A program made the position numbers and the translations under genes. This document shows, piece by piece, positions 32,406-45,175 of a DNA stretch of 64,000 nt (the stretch's first letter is position 1; every line of letters starts with the position of its first letter). This DNA comes from Citrus sinensis (Eukaryota > Streptophyta > Magnoliopsida > Sapindales > Rutaceae), in contig NC_068563.1 in the NCBI RefSeq assembly GCF_022201045.2, positions 25,827,001-25,891,000 on the forward strand, read 5' to 3'. The notes beneath the pieces are model-generated. The model ran no database searches. It was not told the origin of the DNA and saw only the letters and a program-made list of their open reading frames with translations.

Positions 32406-35400
32406 TCAAGTAAAAAGCATCTTTAGTTCCTCAATTCGTGCAGATCTAACTTCTTGATCAGTCAATGCACCAGCTATCAATCTGTGCTTGCGTGCTTGCA
32501 CTGCTTCCATTCTTTCTTCAACCGTTCCCTATTGTCCAGAACATTTAAACAAGCAGAAAAAATGCATCATCAAACTTTTCTAAGGATCGGACAAATGCAC
32601 TAATGGTTATTATGCAGCCAAGAATTTAATCTTAGTCTGCCGTACCCATAAGAAAATGATTATCCTTTTTTTTTTTTCGGGTAAAGGGAAGCAGCTACAT
32701 TTCTACTCAAAAAATTTTAGATCTTAGTAGCAATAGTATCACTCAACTTTTTTACATAGTCAAAAACAAAATGTACCTTGACAATGAACCGTCTAATTGT
32801 CACCCTCTTAGTTTGTCCAATACGATGAATACGCATAACAGCTTGCTCCTCCACAGCCGGATTCCACCATGGATCCTACAACAGATGCAAAATATTGGTA
32901 CATCAAAATTATATACCCAGGTTGTTAAATCGAAACATGTTGAGCATGGAAATAGAATGGCAAAAAGTAAAAAAAAAGACACAGGTGTGTTCCTTGGCCC
33001 CTCCATAAACATACCATTAAGAACATACAGGCACTCATTCCTCAAGCAATATATACTTTTAGTACATGAGAAGATAATGTTCCAAACAAGTTCTCAACTA
33101 AATTTCTTGAAATGAAATGAGTGTTATTTCTAAATCCCCCCCACCCCCAACAAAAAAAACTCAAACTTGTCAAAGCAAAACTCACTCCTTCAATGATTTC
33201 AAATACAGAAACATTACATTTCAAAAAAATTACAGATACATTATCATAGAACACAACAGAAAATCTAAGTATATATTGCTTGAGAACTGAATGCCTAATC
33301 AAAAACTGGAGATCTGTCATCAAGCCAAAATTCTACCCACTGTGAAGTGAGTTAGACTAAAAGAAAAGAAACTTGGACAAAAAGAAAGGAAGTGGCTTAG
33401 ACAAATCTTTTTTGTTGATATTGTCAGGCAAAAATAGTCCAGATTAGAAAGTGGTAATTGTAATGTAGCACTCACCAAGACAAAAGCATTGGAAGCTGCT
33501 GTTAGGTTAATTCCCACACCACCAGCCTTTAATGACATAAGCAATACCTAAAGTTCCAAGCTCCAAGATCAAATGATTAATTCAATCCATCAACCAAACT
33601 GAAAAAATCCTTCAAAAAAGAAGAGTCGCTAACCATGATGTTGTTATCTTCTGAAAATTGTTTTAGTACTTTTTCTCGTTGTTGCTGATTTAGAGTTCCA
33701 TCCAGGCGAAGAAATGGAATGTTATTCCTGAACAGAAAATGATAATTACATTGATAATAAACGAATATTAATAACAAAATAAAAACATTAAAATTTTTAT
33801 ATTCGTCTAGGGCAAAATGAAAACAAATACGTACAACTACAAAAGATAGAAGGCGTGCTAAAAGTACTATCCCACGCTGAAGTGCACACATTCACTAAAA
33901 TCAAAGAATCATGTTACAATGACAGTGGTAAGCAGAAGCAGAGCAACAGGGTGGTCAGAGGGGCTTCAAATTTAGCCATCAAAATGTTGTTTTTATTGTT
34001 TTGGCCCTTTAAGAGTTGCTTTATACAGCATGGCACCCTGGAGTTGCTGAGTTCTAGCTCCGCCTCAGTCCACAAGTATACAAAAGAAAGTAAAAGCATT
34101 CCATTGTAAAAAGACCAAAGCTTCCCATTAAGGGGAAATGAAGAAGAAAATGCGATGCACAAGCATCTTTAGTATGACTAACAAATTAAGTGTGTTAAAT
34201 ATTAAATTCTGCTGATTCTTTAGATCCTACATAGCTAGATTAGCCTCTAAATGATGAAACTGGAAAAGCAGGAACCCAGATGTACCACAAGTTGGGACAA
34301 TATTTCTATAAGGTACCCACAGATTTTAAGGTTTTGCAAAAAGCATATACAAATTTTTAAGTCTTTTGCACAGAAGAATTATCATAGTATGCTCACAAAT
34401 ATTCTCCTCCAAAATTAAGTCACTAAATATATTTACCGAGAAAGAGGGATTTGTAAGAGGTCCAAAAAGGCAGTCCACTGGCTAAATAAAATGCTCTTGG
34501 AACCTGATAAGCATAAATTTTCCAGTTCTTTCAAGAGAACAGCAATTTTAGTAGATTCCACCCAGTTCTTCTCAATATCAACTTGGAACCGACTACCAGT
34601 TGGGGCCGTAATAAGATCTTGCCTACTGATGGTCTTCCTGAAACAAGGTGAAAACATAATACCTGAGTTTTGTATGACCATTAAGTTTCATTGTAAAAAA
34701 ATCCCACAAATAACTAAATGCAAGTTTTAATATGAAAATGAGAAAAATAGGAGAAAATTAGAACACTAAAATACTTGACAAATACCTGCAGACGGGGCAT
34801 AAACCAGAAGTAGGAGTTTTCCAACTTCCCAACAGGCATTCTCGGCATAATCGGTGAGCACACGGTGTCAACACTGCATCCTCAAATGCTTCAAGGCATA
34901 TCGGACACTCTCCCTGTTCTCCTTTTTGTAATTCCTCCACAACCTCTTGTACATAAGCCCGTGAGGGCACATCTTTGTCTTCCCCTTCCAAGGCATTAGA
35001 GCTGCCTTTCAGGAAACGTTTGGCTAGCTTATTTAGATCTGAGTAATCTTGAGTATCACCTCGACTGGATGCATTAAAGCCATTCATCATTAATCAGTTT
35101 ATAGTTGGTCTCTTTTAATAAAGATACATATGTAAAGAACTACATTATAGTGCCCTAGTCTCTGAAATTTGACGATCGGGAAAAGAAAAAGTAAAAAAAA
35201 AAATCATTTTCAATACCTAATCGATAAAACAACTCTCAAATAAGTAGCTCAAGCAACTATCCACTTTTGCATACAAACATCACATTGTTCGCCATCATAA
35301 AGAAACAAGGGGCTGATTTAATTTACTTGAAAAAAAAATGTCATACAAACAAAGGAGAAAAGCCAAGGTCCATACCTCATTACAAGGAATGGATGATCAC

Positions 35401-38400
35401 AGCATTGGCGAAGACGCAAAAGTAACTCCAATATAGAGGCATAATTATGAAGAACCCGTCCTTGTTCAACAAATTGGTCAAATTTCACCTGAAAAGATCC
35501 CATCAAAATGTTACGCATAAAATAATTTGAGAAGATAAATTGAAATTTAAAGAAACAGATAAACTTCAATCCTGAAACAGAAAATACCTTGGATCTTTTA
35601 AAGAGGGCCTCATAGAAGTCTTTCTCAGCTTCTGTGAGCTCACAGTAAATCACCTGCATGTCAGCCGGAGGGAGGACTAGAATTGGCCTGTGACAAATAA
35701 AATGTTAGGCTCACAATATGCAAAAAGCTGAGATAGGATTGCTAATGGTGTACTTAGCTTGCACTCTCACCTGCCTTCTCTATCAGTGCTAGATTTTGTT
35801 CTCCTTAACATGATTGGCTTCAAAATAGACTGAACTAACTTTAAACCTCTCTCATCACCTTCCTCATATGGTTTTTGAATAAGTTTATTCCACCTATTCA
35901 TAATGAACCATAAAGCGGACATATCTTAATCATGGTACGTCAATTCAAACAGAAATAGGAATGTAAAAGTAAAATCTGCAAAACTACAGGACCTATAAGT
36001 GGAATAAAAAATTATCCAATACTCAGAAGACCTGTTCAAAATTTTAAAATATAAACAAATAATGATTAAAAAAAAAAAAAGGTTTCCACTTGTGTGATCA
36101 GTAGTTCAGTGGAGGATGAGTAGATGTTGCATGCAATATGGTTCACAACACCAATCACTTGATCTGCTTTTAGGAAATACGTATGTACGAAGACACGTAC
36201 ACACACCACCACTATGAGTGGGACAGAAGAAGGGCAAGATTTCTTAAGTATAGTCCAGAAATGCTAGTTATCAACTGTGCTCAGGTGATTTGAGATTCCC
36301 CAAAAATCCAGCATCAACAAGAAAGTGACCTAGAAATACTTCATCTAAAACCCCCTCAAAACTTAGTCTTTTGATACCAGTTTCCTTTCCTCTCGGTAGG
36401 ATAGTTTTAGCTCTCAGCCTACAGAAAAGAATTAGCTCCACAACCTCAAATGATTTGAAAGACAGCACCAAGAGCAATAATTGATTACAGTCCATACATA
36501 AGCGTAAATATTTTTTAAAAAATGAGCAAAAGCAACTATGAAGTTTATGCAAGCCAATATTCTAAATCTAATGCTTGTATTGTACGTGTTCCACAAAAAG
36601 AGAAGCAAAACTGACCATGCCCAGTTTCCCCAGGGTTCCACCCTTAAGAACCGAAGAAGACTGTAAATGTCCTCCAAGTTGTTCTGTCAAAAGATATATT
36701 ACATATCAGTAAATATACAAGACCATGAAGTCAAAGATCTAATACCACATGAAAATTTACATAGGTTTCCTCAATATGAAAGCACTCAGTCAACATAAAG
36801 ATGACTTGCAGAAGAGAAAAGAATCAACTTATTATCAAAAACAAGGCACGGACTTTCTGACAAACTATATAGTCCAAACTCCAAAGACTCAAGTTAAAAG
36901 GTGAACTTGTATACAGAAACCACAAGCACACAGGCATGTCAATTATCAGCACCACATATAAAAGAATAAAAGAATAAAAATGAAGGAAAAGCAAACATAG
37001 AAACATCATAATGCTATCACTAGATGCACGGGAATGTCCATCTATAAGAAACCAAGTTTCATGAGGCCAGCCCTTGAAGCAGAAAACAACTGTCCCTCAA
37101 GGTTGTTCAATATTTTATAAGACCAAACTCAATTCTTTAAAAAAAAAAAAAAACCCGATCTAGAATAAAAGAGTCTGATTATGCAACCAATCTCAAATGC
37201 ATTATGGGGCACAACAAAATAAGGTAAATGAACTTTAAGTGAAAATAACAGTATGCTTCAAACATAAAAAACTGTACTTAGAAAACATTTAGAGATCAGG
37301 AAATCATCAAACAATTAAACTCAGTGATATAATCTAAAATATGGAAGAGGCCCATGGACTAATCAAGTAAACCGGCTTTGTGTTTAAGCAAAATAAGATG
37401 AAAATTTCCTTCAGGAATAGCATCTCCTGTCAGATTAAAAAATACTGGTCAGATGGCCCAAGCCACCTCCCTTAAACAGGGGGGCCTGGCAGAGAATTCA
37501 ATCAGTAGCTTGACAGGGTGATGGTCTGAAAACTCCTGCTTTAGAAGAGTGATGAGGAAAGGGACAAGAACTCTCATGCAATAGTAAACAAATTACTCCC
37601 CATGTGCAGAAAAAACTAAAAATTGTTAGAGAACGGTTTCCTCTTTTCAGAAAAGACTTGACACTGCAGCAAATTGATATTCGTTTGTAAACAATCTGAT
37701 TTAGGTTTTAACAGGAGGAAAGAAGCCCAAATAAGAGAATAAAATAATTTTTAAGTGAAAAAAAAAGGTTGAATAAAAATTTCAAGTCAAAAGTGAGTCT
37801 GTATACCTGAATAGGAGTGCCTGTGAGACACCAGCGGTAATCAGCAACAAGAGCAGCAGCAGCAATGGAAACTTGGCTTTTAGATGATTTTATGGTGTGC
37901 GCCTCATCAAGAACAACTCTCAACCACTGAACCGAGTAAAGCCCACCATAGTCTTCGGAATTCTATAAAGTGAACAAGTAATGATAAGCAATTCCTTGAT
38001 CAAACACCAAAATGATGTCAGAAAGTTCCAGCGATGTAAATCAAGAGTTTTTCAAACTACCTCTGATGAGAAATCTGAGGATAGTATTCCATACGTAGTA
38101 ATTACAACATCACTCTGAGCTAAAACATTCACATCCCTTTGTCTAGTTTGTCCATAATGAACATGAACAGAGAGAGACCCAGCTTGTGCATGAGTTTCAA
38201 TCTCAGCCTGATAACAAACAGAAATTTCCAGACTGAATATAAGAAATATAGAAACTCTCTATGAAGGACAGGAAGAAATTTTTTTAAGCTCATTAAATTA
38301 CCCACTTTCAAGCAGTGCAAGAGAATGTGTGTAACCTAAATGGCAAAGCAAATACCTTCCACTGGCCCAGAAGAGTCATAGGACATATGATCAAAGTGCC

Positions 38401-40821
38401 ACCATTTATAAGTGTATTAGCTTGCTTTATCAATTTATCAATGCTCAAAGATTTTGGTTCTTTCTTCATGAGATTTGGCGATTGGTCTGAAATATCGTAG
38501 CCTTCAATGCCCCCATCAGAAGGCTGACTTGCTGACTGAATACCTGAAAGTCCACCTCTTTGTGAATGAGTGAGTAGGAGTGCTATGGTCATGACAGTCT
38601 TTCCGAGCCCCATTGCATCTGCCAGAATCTTCAAATGCATGGTCAAGTCAGTACATAGTAAGAATATGTCAATAACAGGTTGGTATTTGATTTTCAGTTA
38701 AAATTGGAGCATTTAAAGGCTTACTCCTCCTCTGGCCATTTGAAGAGTGCTTGGGAATTCTATCGTAGCCTCGCCAGAAAATGCATTTAAATAAACTACA
38801 AGCTCCCTCCTAGAATCATGAACACCCAATAAAAATCTAATCACATAATAAATAAATAATATCAAATTAAATAAAATGATAATTCACCATACTCATCTAA
38901 TAGGCGGTATGCCTCCCAACATGGGTGAAGAGTTGTTGCCGCCTCATCCAGGCATCGCCCCTTCTCCAACTGGACCATCCAATGAAGGGCCTGCTTTTGG
39001 TAGGGACGAAGTTCACACTTAAGAGTACTCGGCGGCACCATTTCCTAAAACATAGAAATTTCACAAGTAATTAAACCTGCCATAAGCATTTCCAATTCCA
39101 CACTATAACATCATTTTCAGACATCATAATACCTCTATCTCTGAGCTGTATCCAACGCCAACAATATTGTCAACGTCAGAATCTGAAATGGGCTCCACAT
39201 CGTCAACATCATTTACTTTTGCAGACTGAACCTTAGACTTGTTGGCATGTAACAACGAGGCATGAAGGCCAGAACCATCCTGTCGATGTGAAATCAGGAT
39301 CCAATCTCCATTTTTAAAAAAACATAATTGAAGGGGAAGAGGGTTTCGTATATACCTTTGAATCCAAAGGTCGTTTCCTTGTGTACAGGTCACTAGGAGT
39401 AAATTCTGCCTAAAGACAAACAAGCAATGCTGAATAAAAGAGTTTGCTAGAATTTTTCAGATAAGAAAGCGACTACGTAAAAATCTTTATTTCACCAGAA
39501 AGAACACAACAGCATTACAAATCAATAATTCATATTTAGCCGTAGGCAACTGCATAATCCAATCAAAGGAACAGAATCCCAATAAGAAGGCTCAGAAATC
39601 AAAATTGCAAATCATCACCTTCTTGAAAGGAGTTATGCCAAGCAACCGGAACAAATTTGGAAGAGGATGACAAAGACTAACTGAATCCTCAGCTGAATTG
39701 CTACCTGCCTTAAGTGAGGTTGCATGGTGCTTACGGAACATAGAACTATTGATATACACTCTGAGAGAAAAAAAATTCGAATTCATCAACTATGTTACAC
39801 AACTCCAAAAGAGGGGAAAAAAACACTTATATCAGTAAACAGTGCAAAAATATATCAAACGCTCAAGTGAAAGCACAGCCACTTGATTTAGTCTGTTGAC
39901 AAATGCTAATAACAGAAAATAAATTATCGTTTGCATAAACTCTTCAAAATCAATACCTTATTGACAAAACAATGGTATCCATAATGCCCAGAACTTCAGG
40001 AGCAGACTTGCAACACCCAAGAATTTCAACCTTCTTGTCCCTCACCAATGGTAATAAACACCGAGACCACTCATGAGGTATTCGACCAATCTGTCACAAC
40101 CCCAAAAAATCATTACCCAATAAATAATCAAACAAAACATATTTTGTTCCAAATTACATCAAACTCCGCAGACAGCCCATTTGGCAACCAAACATTTTAA
40201 AAAATTACTTTATTTTCACATCGAAATACAGAAAGTTAGCCAAGCATTTTTTTCAAATAGCATGAAAATGTCATACACAGTCCAACTTCAAGGCAAATTC
40301 TTATCTTGGTTCACATTCTATTCACTTACTTCTCCAGCATCCTTGGTCGAAAATCTCACGATCTCCGAACAGGGCACCACTGCTTGCCTCGCCCTCACAA
40401 AGCTCTTACTTGGGAACTTAGAACTCAAACTATTAAAACTCTTCAACGGGAATGTGAACGTTACTTCATCCCCACGCCTCAATTTTCTCCCTTTACTCGT
40501 GGACATTGCCGGCACGTCACCCCACCCCACGAACCACCACTCGCTCCCTTCACTGTAACCTTCAGCAATGGCCTCAGCTAATGTACCATTTTCGCTAGAA
40601 GCACGGATCTCGTTTTCCTTACTGATTATCAGCTTCCGTCTTGCAGCCAATGGCTTAATCTCAGGGGTTTTGAAATTGGGAGTGTCGAAGATGATGTTGA
40701 TGGCGGCAGCGGGGTCGTGATTGGCCATGTGTAGGGCCCTGATTATGTCCATATTGGAGAATTCCGGGCCCACGACCGATCGGACAGTGGACAACACTTC
40801 GTCGGTAACTTTGGTTCCCAT
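32406..40821 (-). CDS. RAD5A: RAD5A-type SNF2/RING DNA repair helicase-ligase
   Basis: Twenty exons on the minus strand: 40821-40330, 40090-39957, 39760-39619, 39409-39356, 39279-39133, 39044-38893, 38809-38725, 38628-38356, 38207-38061, 37962-37807, 36683-36616, 35893-35771, 35687-35588, 35488-35376, 35064-34786, 34637-34437, 33727-33634, 33547-33476, 32875-32777, 32528-32406. Total 3054 nt, 1017 residues, close to Arabidopsis RAD5A. The order is an N-terminal helical region (MGTKVTDEV), a HIRAN-like DNA-end-binding region (about 155-215), Walker A GLGKT (about 409), DEAH box (about 561), a C3HC4 RING inserted in the helicase (CPIC to CPVC, about 782-822), then motifs V/VI ([22 protein letters not shown]). 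RAD5 proteins poly-ubiquitinate PCNA and remodel stalled forks in error-free damage tolerance. Nuclear. All key residues are present. Confidence 0.95.
33930..34075. repeat. Dispersed repeat remnant in RAD5A intron 16
   Basis: AGGGTGGTCAGAGGGGCTTC at the left and AGCTCCGCCTCAGTC at the right echo the ends of the other dispersed remnants. It is intronic and non-coding. Confidence 0.35.
36684..37806 (-). other. Intron 10 of RAD5A
   Basis: A 1.1 kb intron between GTPIQ and [10 protein letters not shown]. No exon or alternative coding segment is recognisable, and the frame joins only if it is fully removed. Confidence 0.7.
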
Positions 40822-40836
40822 TTGATTAACAATAAC

Positions 40837-40852
40837 AAAACCCTAACCCTAA
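40837..40852 (+). promoter_or_regulatory. Telo-box in the RAD5A 5' leader
   Basis: AAAACCCTAACCCTAA, one and a half telomere-repeat units 16 bp upstream of the start codon. Telo-boxes (AAACCCTAA) are enriched near starts of plant genes active in cycling cells. Orientation relative to the gene is reverse. Confidence 0.6.
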
Positions 40853-41112
40853 TTTGAAATTCAGTGTGCGCATTCAATTGAAACGGCGCGTTTAGGGTAT
40901 GCGGAAACTGTAATTTGTAAATGCGTGATGAGAGAGAAAGAGTTCCGACGGAAGTGTGGGGCCCGGTGCTACGGAGAGCAGCGGTGCATGTTAGCGCGCG
41001 GTGGTTTCTTTGAGAACGAGCGACCGGACTTTGAAAATGGAACGGCGGTGTGGAAATAATTAAATAATATCAAGGGGGAGGGAGTGAGTGATTGTTACCG
41101 TGGCGCGTCTAA

Positions 41113-41120
41113 TTCCCGCC
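41113..41120 (+). promoter_or_regulatory. E2F-like site upstream of RAD5A
   Basis: TTCCCGCC about 290 bp upstream of the start codon, preceded at 41101 by TGGCGCG. E2F sites control S-phase and DNA repair genes in plants, so the match is plausible for RAD5A. The binding itself is inferred. Confidence 0.5.
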
Positions 41121-42580
41121 ATTTTTTTTTCTTTTTTTTTTCGAAAGGGGCCAAAAAAATTATACGTGAAATGTGAACAGAATATCAAAAAGGGGCAAAA
41201 TTATGTTGCAACAGAGGTACGGTATTACAATTGTAATTAATTATTGGATCTATAATTATACAGTTATATTAATAAAATCAAATGATTGAAAGCAACAATA
41301 ATACCGTACTACTGCTACAACATAGCTGGACCCGTCAAAAAATAGGTGATGCGCTGCGATTATAGTTTTTACATGTGGGTGCTATACGGTATTGTATAAT
41401 ATTATTTTAATATAAATATATTATATTATAATAATATTATATAATATTTGGATTATATTGTATTGCTTTTTAGTTATATTATATTTGACATTGTATTATA
41501 CTGTATCATTTGTTGGTGGTTAATTTAAATTATATATTTAAAAGATAATATTTATTAATATTTAAAAAAAATTAAATATAGAAATCTTAAATTTTAAAAA
41601 TTTAATATAATTTTTTTAGTTTAAATATTAAAAACATCATAATTCTTCGCTAAATTGAAGTTCATGGTCTGTCAAATAATATTTATTTTTTTAATATTTT
41701 CTAAATATATAACTTGTCAAACAAAAATCAAAATAAATAATTTAATAAAATAATATTACAACATAAATAAATAAATAAAATATATAAAATTAATAAAATA
41801 AAAATAATACAAGACATAAGATAATTACAAAATAATAAGGGATCAAATAATTGTAATATAGTGACCAACAAAATAGTTTGCGCTAACTAATCCAAGTAAT
41901 ACTCCTTCGTCCAATAAAACAACATTTGCCAGTACCCTTTTTCCTATCTTTCTCCTTTAAAAGCCTTTTTTTTGTTGTATTACTTTTTCTTTCTTTTGCT
42001 TTTCCTTTCTTTTCCTCTGTTTTCTTTTTCGTTCTTTTTCTTTGCCTTTGTTTCCTTTTTTTCTGTCTTTTTCTTTTCCTCTGCTTTTTTCTTCATTTTT
42101 CTTATAAGTTCCCTTTGGGTGATTTGCCGGAGAGTTGTGTGGCTTTGATTATTGGGTCTTCGAGATCGCCTTCGATGATTTTGGCACCTGGGTTCTTTTT
42201 GCATACCTTGGTGGCCGATGCCACAAAATGCGAAGAATATGGCTATTTTCCGACGCTTGTATAGCTTTTTTTTTATGGTGGAATCGGCGCCTGCGGCGGC
42301 AGGGTCGCTTTCGTCGTCGGAGATGGTGGTTGTGGACATCTACTTCTTGTTGTGGACATTTCTCCTCCGTCTTCTTCAATTTTCTTTTTTTTCCTTTTTT
42401 TCTCCTTCTAATGCAGTGAGGCGTAATTATGACACCCAGGAGTTTTTTTTTGCGGCATTTGGTGTATTATAACAGTAATTTTATGTGATCTAATACAGAG
42501 TTAATTTTGGTCAAACATAATATTATATTAATTTGATACAATACATTATTATAATGTAGTGTAATATTGGGTGCCGAATA
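41121..42580. other. AT-rich region with an unrecognised minus-strand ORF, possible TE
   Basis: A very AT-rich left part (41390-41860) is followed by a T/C-rich coding-like block. On the minus strand 42339-41980 encodes 119 residues, starting MSTTTISDDESDPAAAGADS, then a basic stretch KKKLYKRRKIAIFF and a Lys/Glu-rich low-complexity tail. I do not recognise it. Short GGGTGC words and GTATTGTATAATAT-like runs near both sides hint at a transposon, but they do not form proper inverted ends. Treated as a possible decayed element. Confidence 0.3.
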
Positions 42581-43845
42581 CATAAAGATATTATTAATGA
42601 AATTTTATTGATTTTTATTAATTATAGAACCATTCATGTTTTTTTTTTCACTTTAATGTTTTCTATCAAAATTTTTCATTTTCTTTAAATTTGTCGACGA
42701 GGGGTGAGAATTTTCATCTTTTTCTTATTTTTCATTTAGTCTTCTCTCATTTTTCTCCACATATTATTATTAATTAGAGCTTTTTACCACCCTAACATGT
42801 AGTGACTGTTTTTGTCTTCATAAATCTATATTTATTGTAGGGTTAATTCACCCGAATCTTTGGTGGTTCGAAATTTTTATATTGTTATGCTTTGATAGCG
42901 GGTGTTTTTCTTGCCGTCAAAGGTCAGATCCGCAAAATGATGGGGTTCGGATTTGTTACTGCAGTGAATAGCTAAAGAGACGTCAAAAGGTTGTGTTTGA
43001 GAATTTGTTGGTTTATTTTATGAAAACAGGTGACTGCTAGATTCCAAATTGACGACGAGTCGAGAAGCACAGCTCGAGCAGAAATGGGCCTGTATTTGCA
43101 AGACGCTCTCTAGACCGTTAACAGTACAAAGCCTCAAAAGAATAATTTAAGGGTCTTTGTTTTTGTTTTTAAACGGAATAATACAGAAAAGAAAATGAAT
43201 AATTTGATATTGAAACTATTAATTGAGATCTTTATTGTGTCATAAAAGAAATATTTTATGTCCTAAAAGATTACAATAAATGAGCTAAGGATACATACTG
43301 AAGGGATAAATGACTAATAAGTAGCTAAATATTTGAAAGAGTACGAGTCGACTTGTACTGATAACTTACGTCCAGTAAATTTCAAAAACTCAAGTTGAAA
43401 AAAAAATGTATATTCAAGTGATATTTGAATAGAAAGATCATTCACACATTTCAAAGTAGATCTAATATCAAAATTAAAAAAAGAAGAAGGAAAAACTTAC
43501 TCTTGTAACACATACAGAAACTAATGTGGTAAGAATGTGACAATTTAAGCCAGAGATTGATTGTCTATTTTTCTTTAATTAAACCCAAAATACTAGTCTC
43601 TTGAATACTGATGGATAGGTCATAGGTGCCTTCAACAATGTTGAGGGTATTAGTTTAAATCCCACTAGACTGAATGTTTAATATTTCTCCCATAAATGTG
43701 AATAAAAATAGACAAATATATATTACTATTCTTGATATACTATAAGTTTGTAAATTATAGTTTGTCAAAATTTAGAACGAGGCATGTTTCCGTTTTTCAC
43801 AACTAAAAAATATGCAAAATTTTATTATGAAATACTCTATACTTA
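42581..43845. other. Intergenic DNA
   Basis: No gene seen. At 43605-43715 a stretch with a B-box-like AGTTTAAATCCCAC followed by CTCCCATAAATGTG resembles a worn tRNA-type SINE, similar in style to 45455-45610. Confidence 0.4.
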
Positions 43846-44485
43846 GGGCCCAATGGCCCATTTAGGATTGTTTTTTTGGAGTGTTAAAAATGATTTTGAA
43901 AAGTTAAAACATAATTTTAGTATTTAGTAAATATTTTTCAAAATCATTTTTTTTTTCAAAATCACTTCATTCATTCTACGGTACATTTTGAAAAGTAAGA
44001 AAGGCATGACTTTTCAAATTCTAATTTTTAAAATTATTTTTATATTTAATATAATTCCATTAATATCCTCGTATATATTATTAAAAATCAAAATTATTCT
44101 TATTATTTAGAAAATAAAATCATTAATTATAAAGAGATTATTTTTTATCAATTATATTGAGATAATAAACTAAAAAATAATTTAAAAGTACAAATATTTA
44201 TTTTAGTTATCAATTATTATATATAGACAATAAAAAGTACGTTATATACATGTTTATAAATGTGTAAATAAATTTTATTCAACATTATATTTAACTCAAT
44301 CATTTGTATTTTTAAAGCAGTTTAACAATAAAATTTAACAAATACATATGACTGCTTTTAAAATTCACTGTACTTTTAAAAATAAATTTTATCAAATGTT
44401 TTACAAATTCTCTTTTTAGTTGATTATTTATACAGTGCAGCTAAAGACAATTATTTTAAACGTTACAATATTACCAAATTGGCCC
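43846..44485. mobile_element. Harbinger/Tourist-type MITE
   Basis: The left end GGGCCCAATGGCCCATTTAG and the reverse complement of the right end GGGCCAATTTGGTAATATTG form short imperfect TIRs. TTA flanks both ends (43843-43845 and 44486-44488). The 640-bp interior is AT-rich with inverted TTTTGAAAAGT/ACTTTTAAAA words and no transposase. Confidence 0.65.
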
Positions 44486-44960
44486 TTAATAAATCAGTAA
44501 TTTATCACATTATAATTCCATTAAAATAAAAAAGTTAAATTATTGCCTAAAAAAATTGTGGAATGACTTTACACATGCAGATTTGTTCTAAAACAATGAT
44601 TTAATCTAACCTAATTTCGAATCAATCTAATTTAACCACACCAAAAATAGCAAACCAACAGATTCCCAGATCTACCCCCGAGAAAATGTACTGATCTATA
44701 AACCATAACAATATAACATGTTACAAATAAAATAGAAAGTGGGTCCATTTATTCATTGCAAAAATAGAAAAATAAAATAAAATGAAGAGAAATTAAAATA
44801 AACTCTCAACATATACGGCTAATTGTCAAAAAGTTTTACCCGGAGAAAATAATTTTAGGTTATTAATTAATTTCATGATCGTTCATGTACCATTTCAAAT
44901 TGCGTAGCACAAGTGGCGAAATATATTATCAAAATTTATTTCCTATATTTTGAAGAAATT

Positions 44961-45175
44961 GGCGGGTACCTCCTAACAAAAATGAATAATTTTCCCGCCA
45001 TTTTGTTTATATAATCTGTTCCATTTAGCTTATGTGAATGAATAAATATATCCAAATTTGCTTTACGTAAGTTTCAGCGAAAGAGCAGCTTAGAGCGTCA
45101 CCCGGATCGGTAACGAACTCTGAGTTCACTCGCTACACAGCGAGTTGGTGTTCCGCTCCGGATATTATTTAATTT
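44961..45175. promoter_or_regulatory. E2F-site and hairpin island without an ORF
   Basis: TTGGCGGG (44959) and a perfect TTTTCCCGCC (44990-44999) lie 35 bp apart, followed by a GC-richer block (about 45065-45165) containing the stem ACTCGCT-ACAC-AGCGAGT (45128-45145) and repeated CCGGAT. No protein-coding frame crosses it. It may be the promoter and start of an uncharacterised transcript or the relic of a cell-cycle gene. The PTM-like start codon is 2.1 kb downstream, too far for a typical E2F site. Confidence 0.4.

Noticed and set aside
41373..42580. Complete transposon bounded by GGGTGC words
   Set aside because: The two GGGTGC words are in the same orientation, so they are not terminal inverted repeats, and no target duplication was found.
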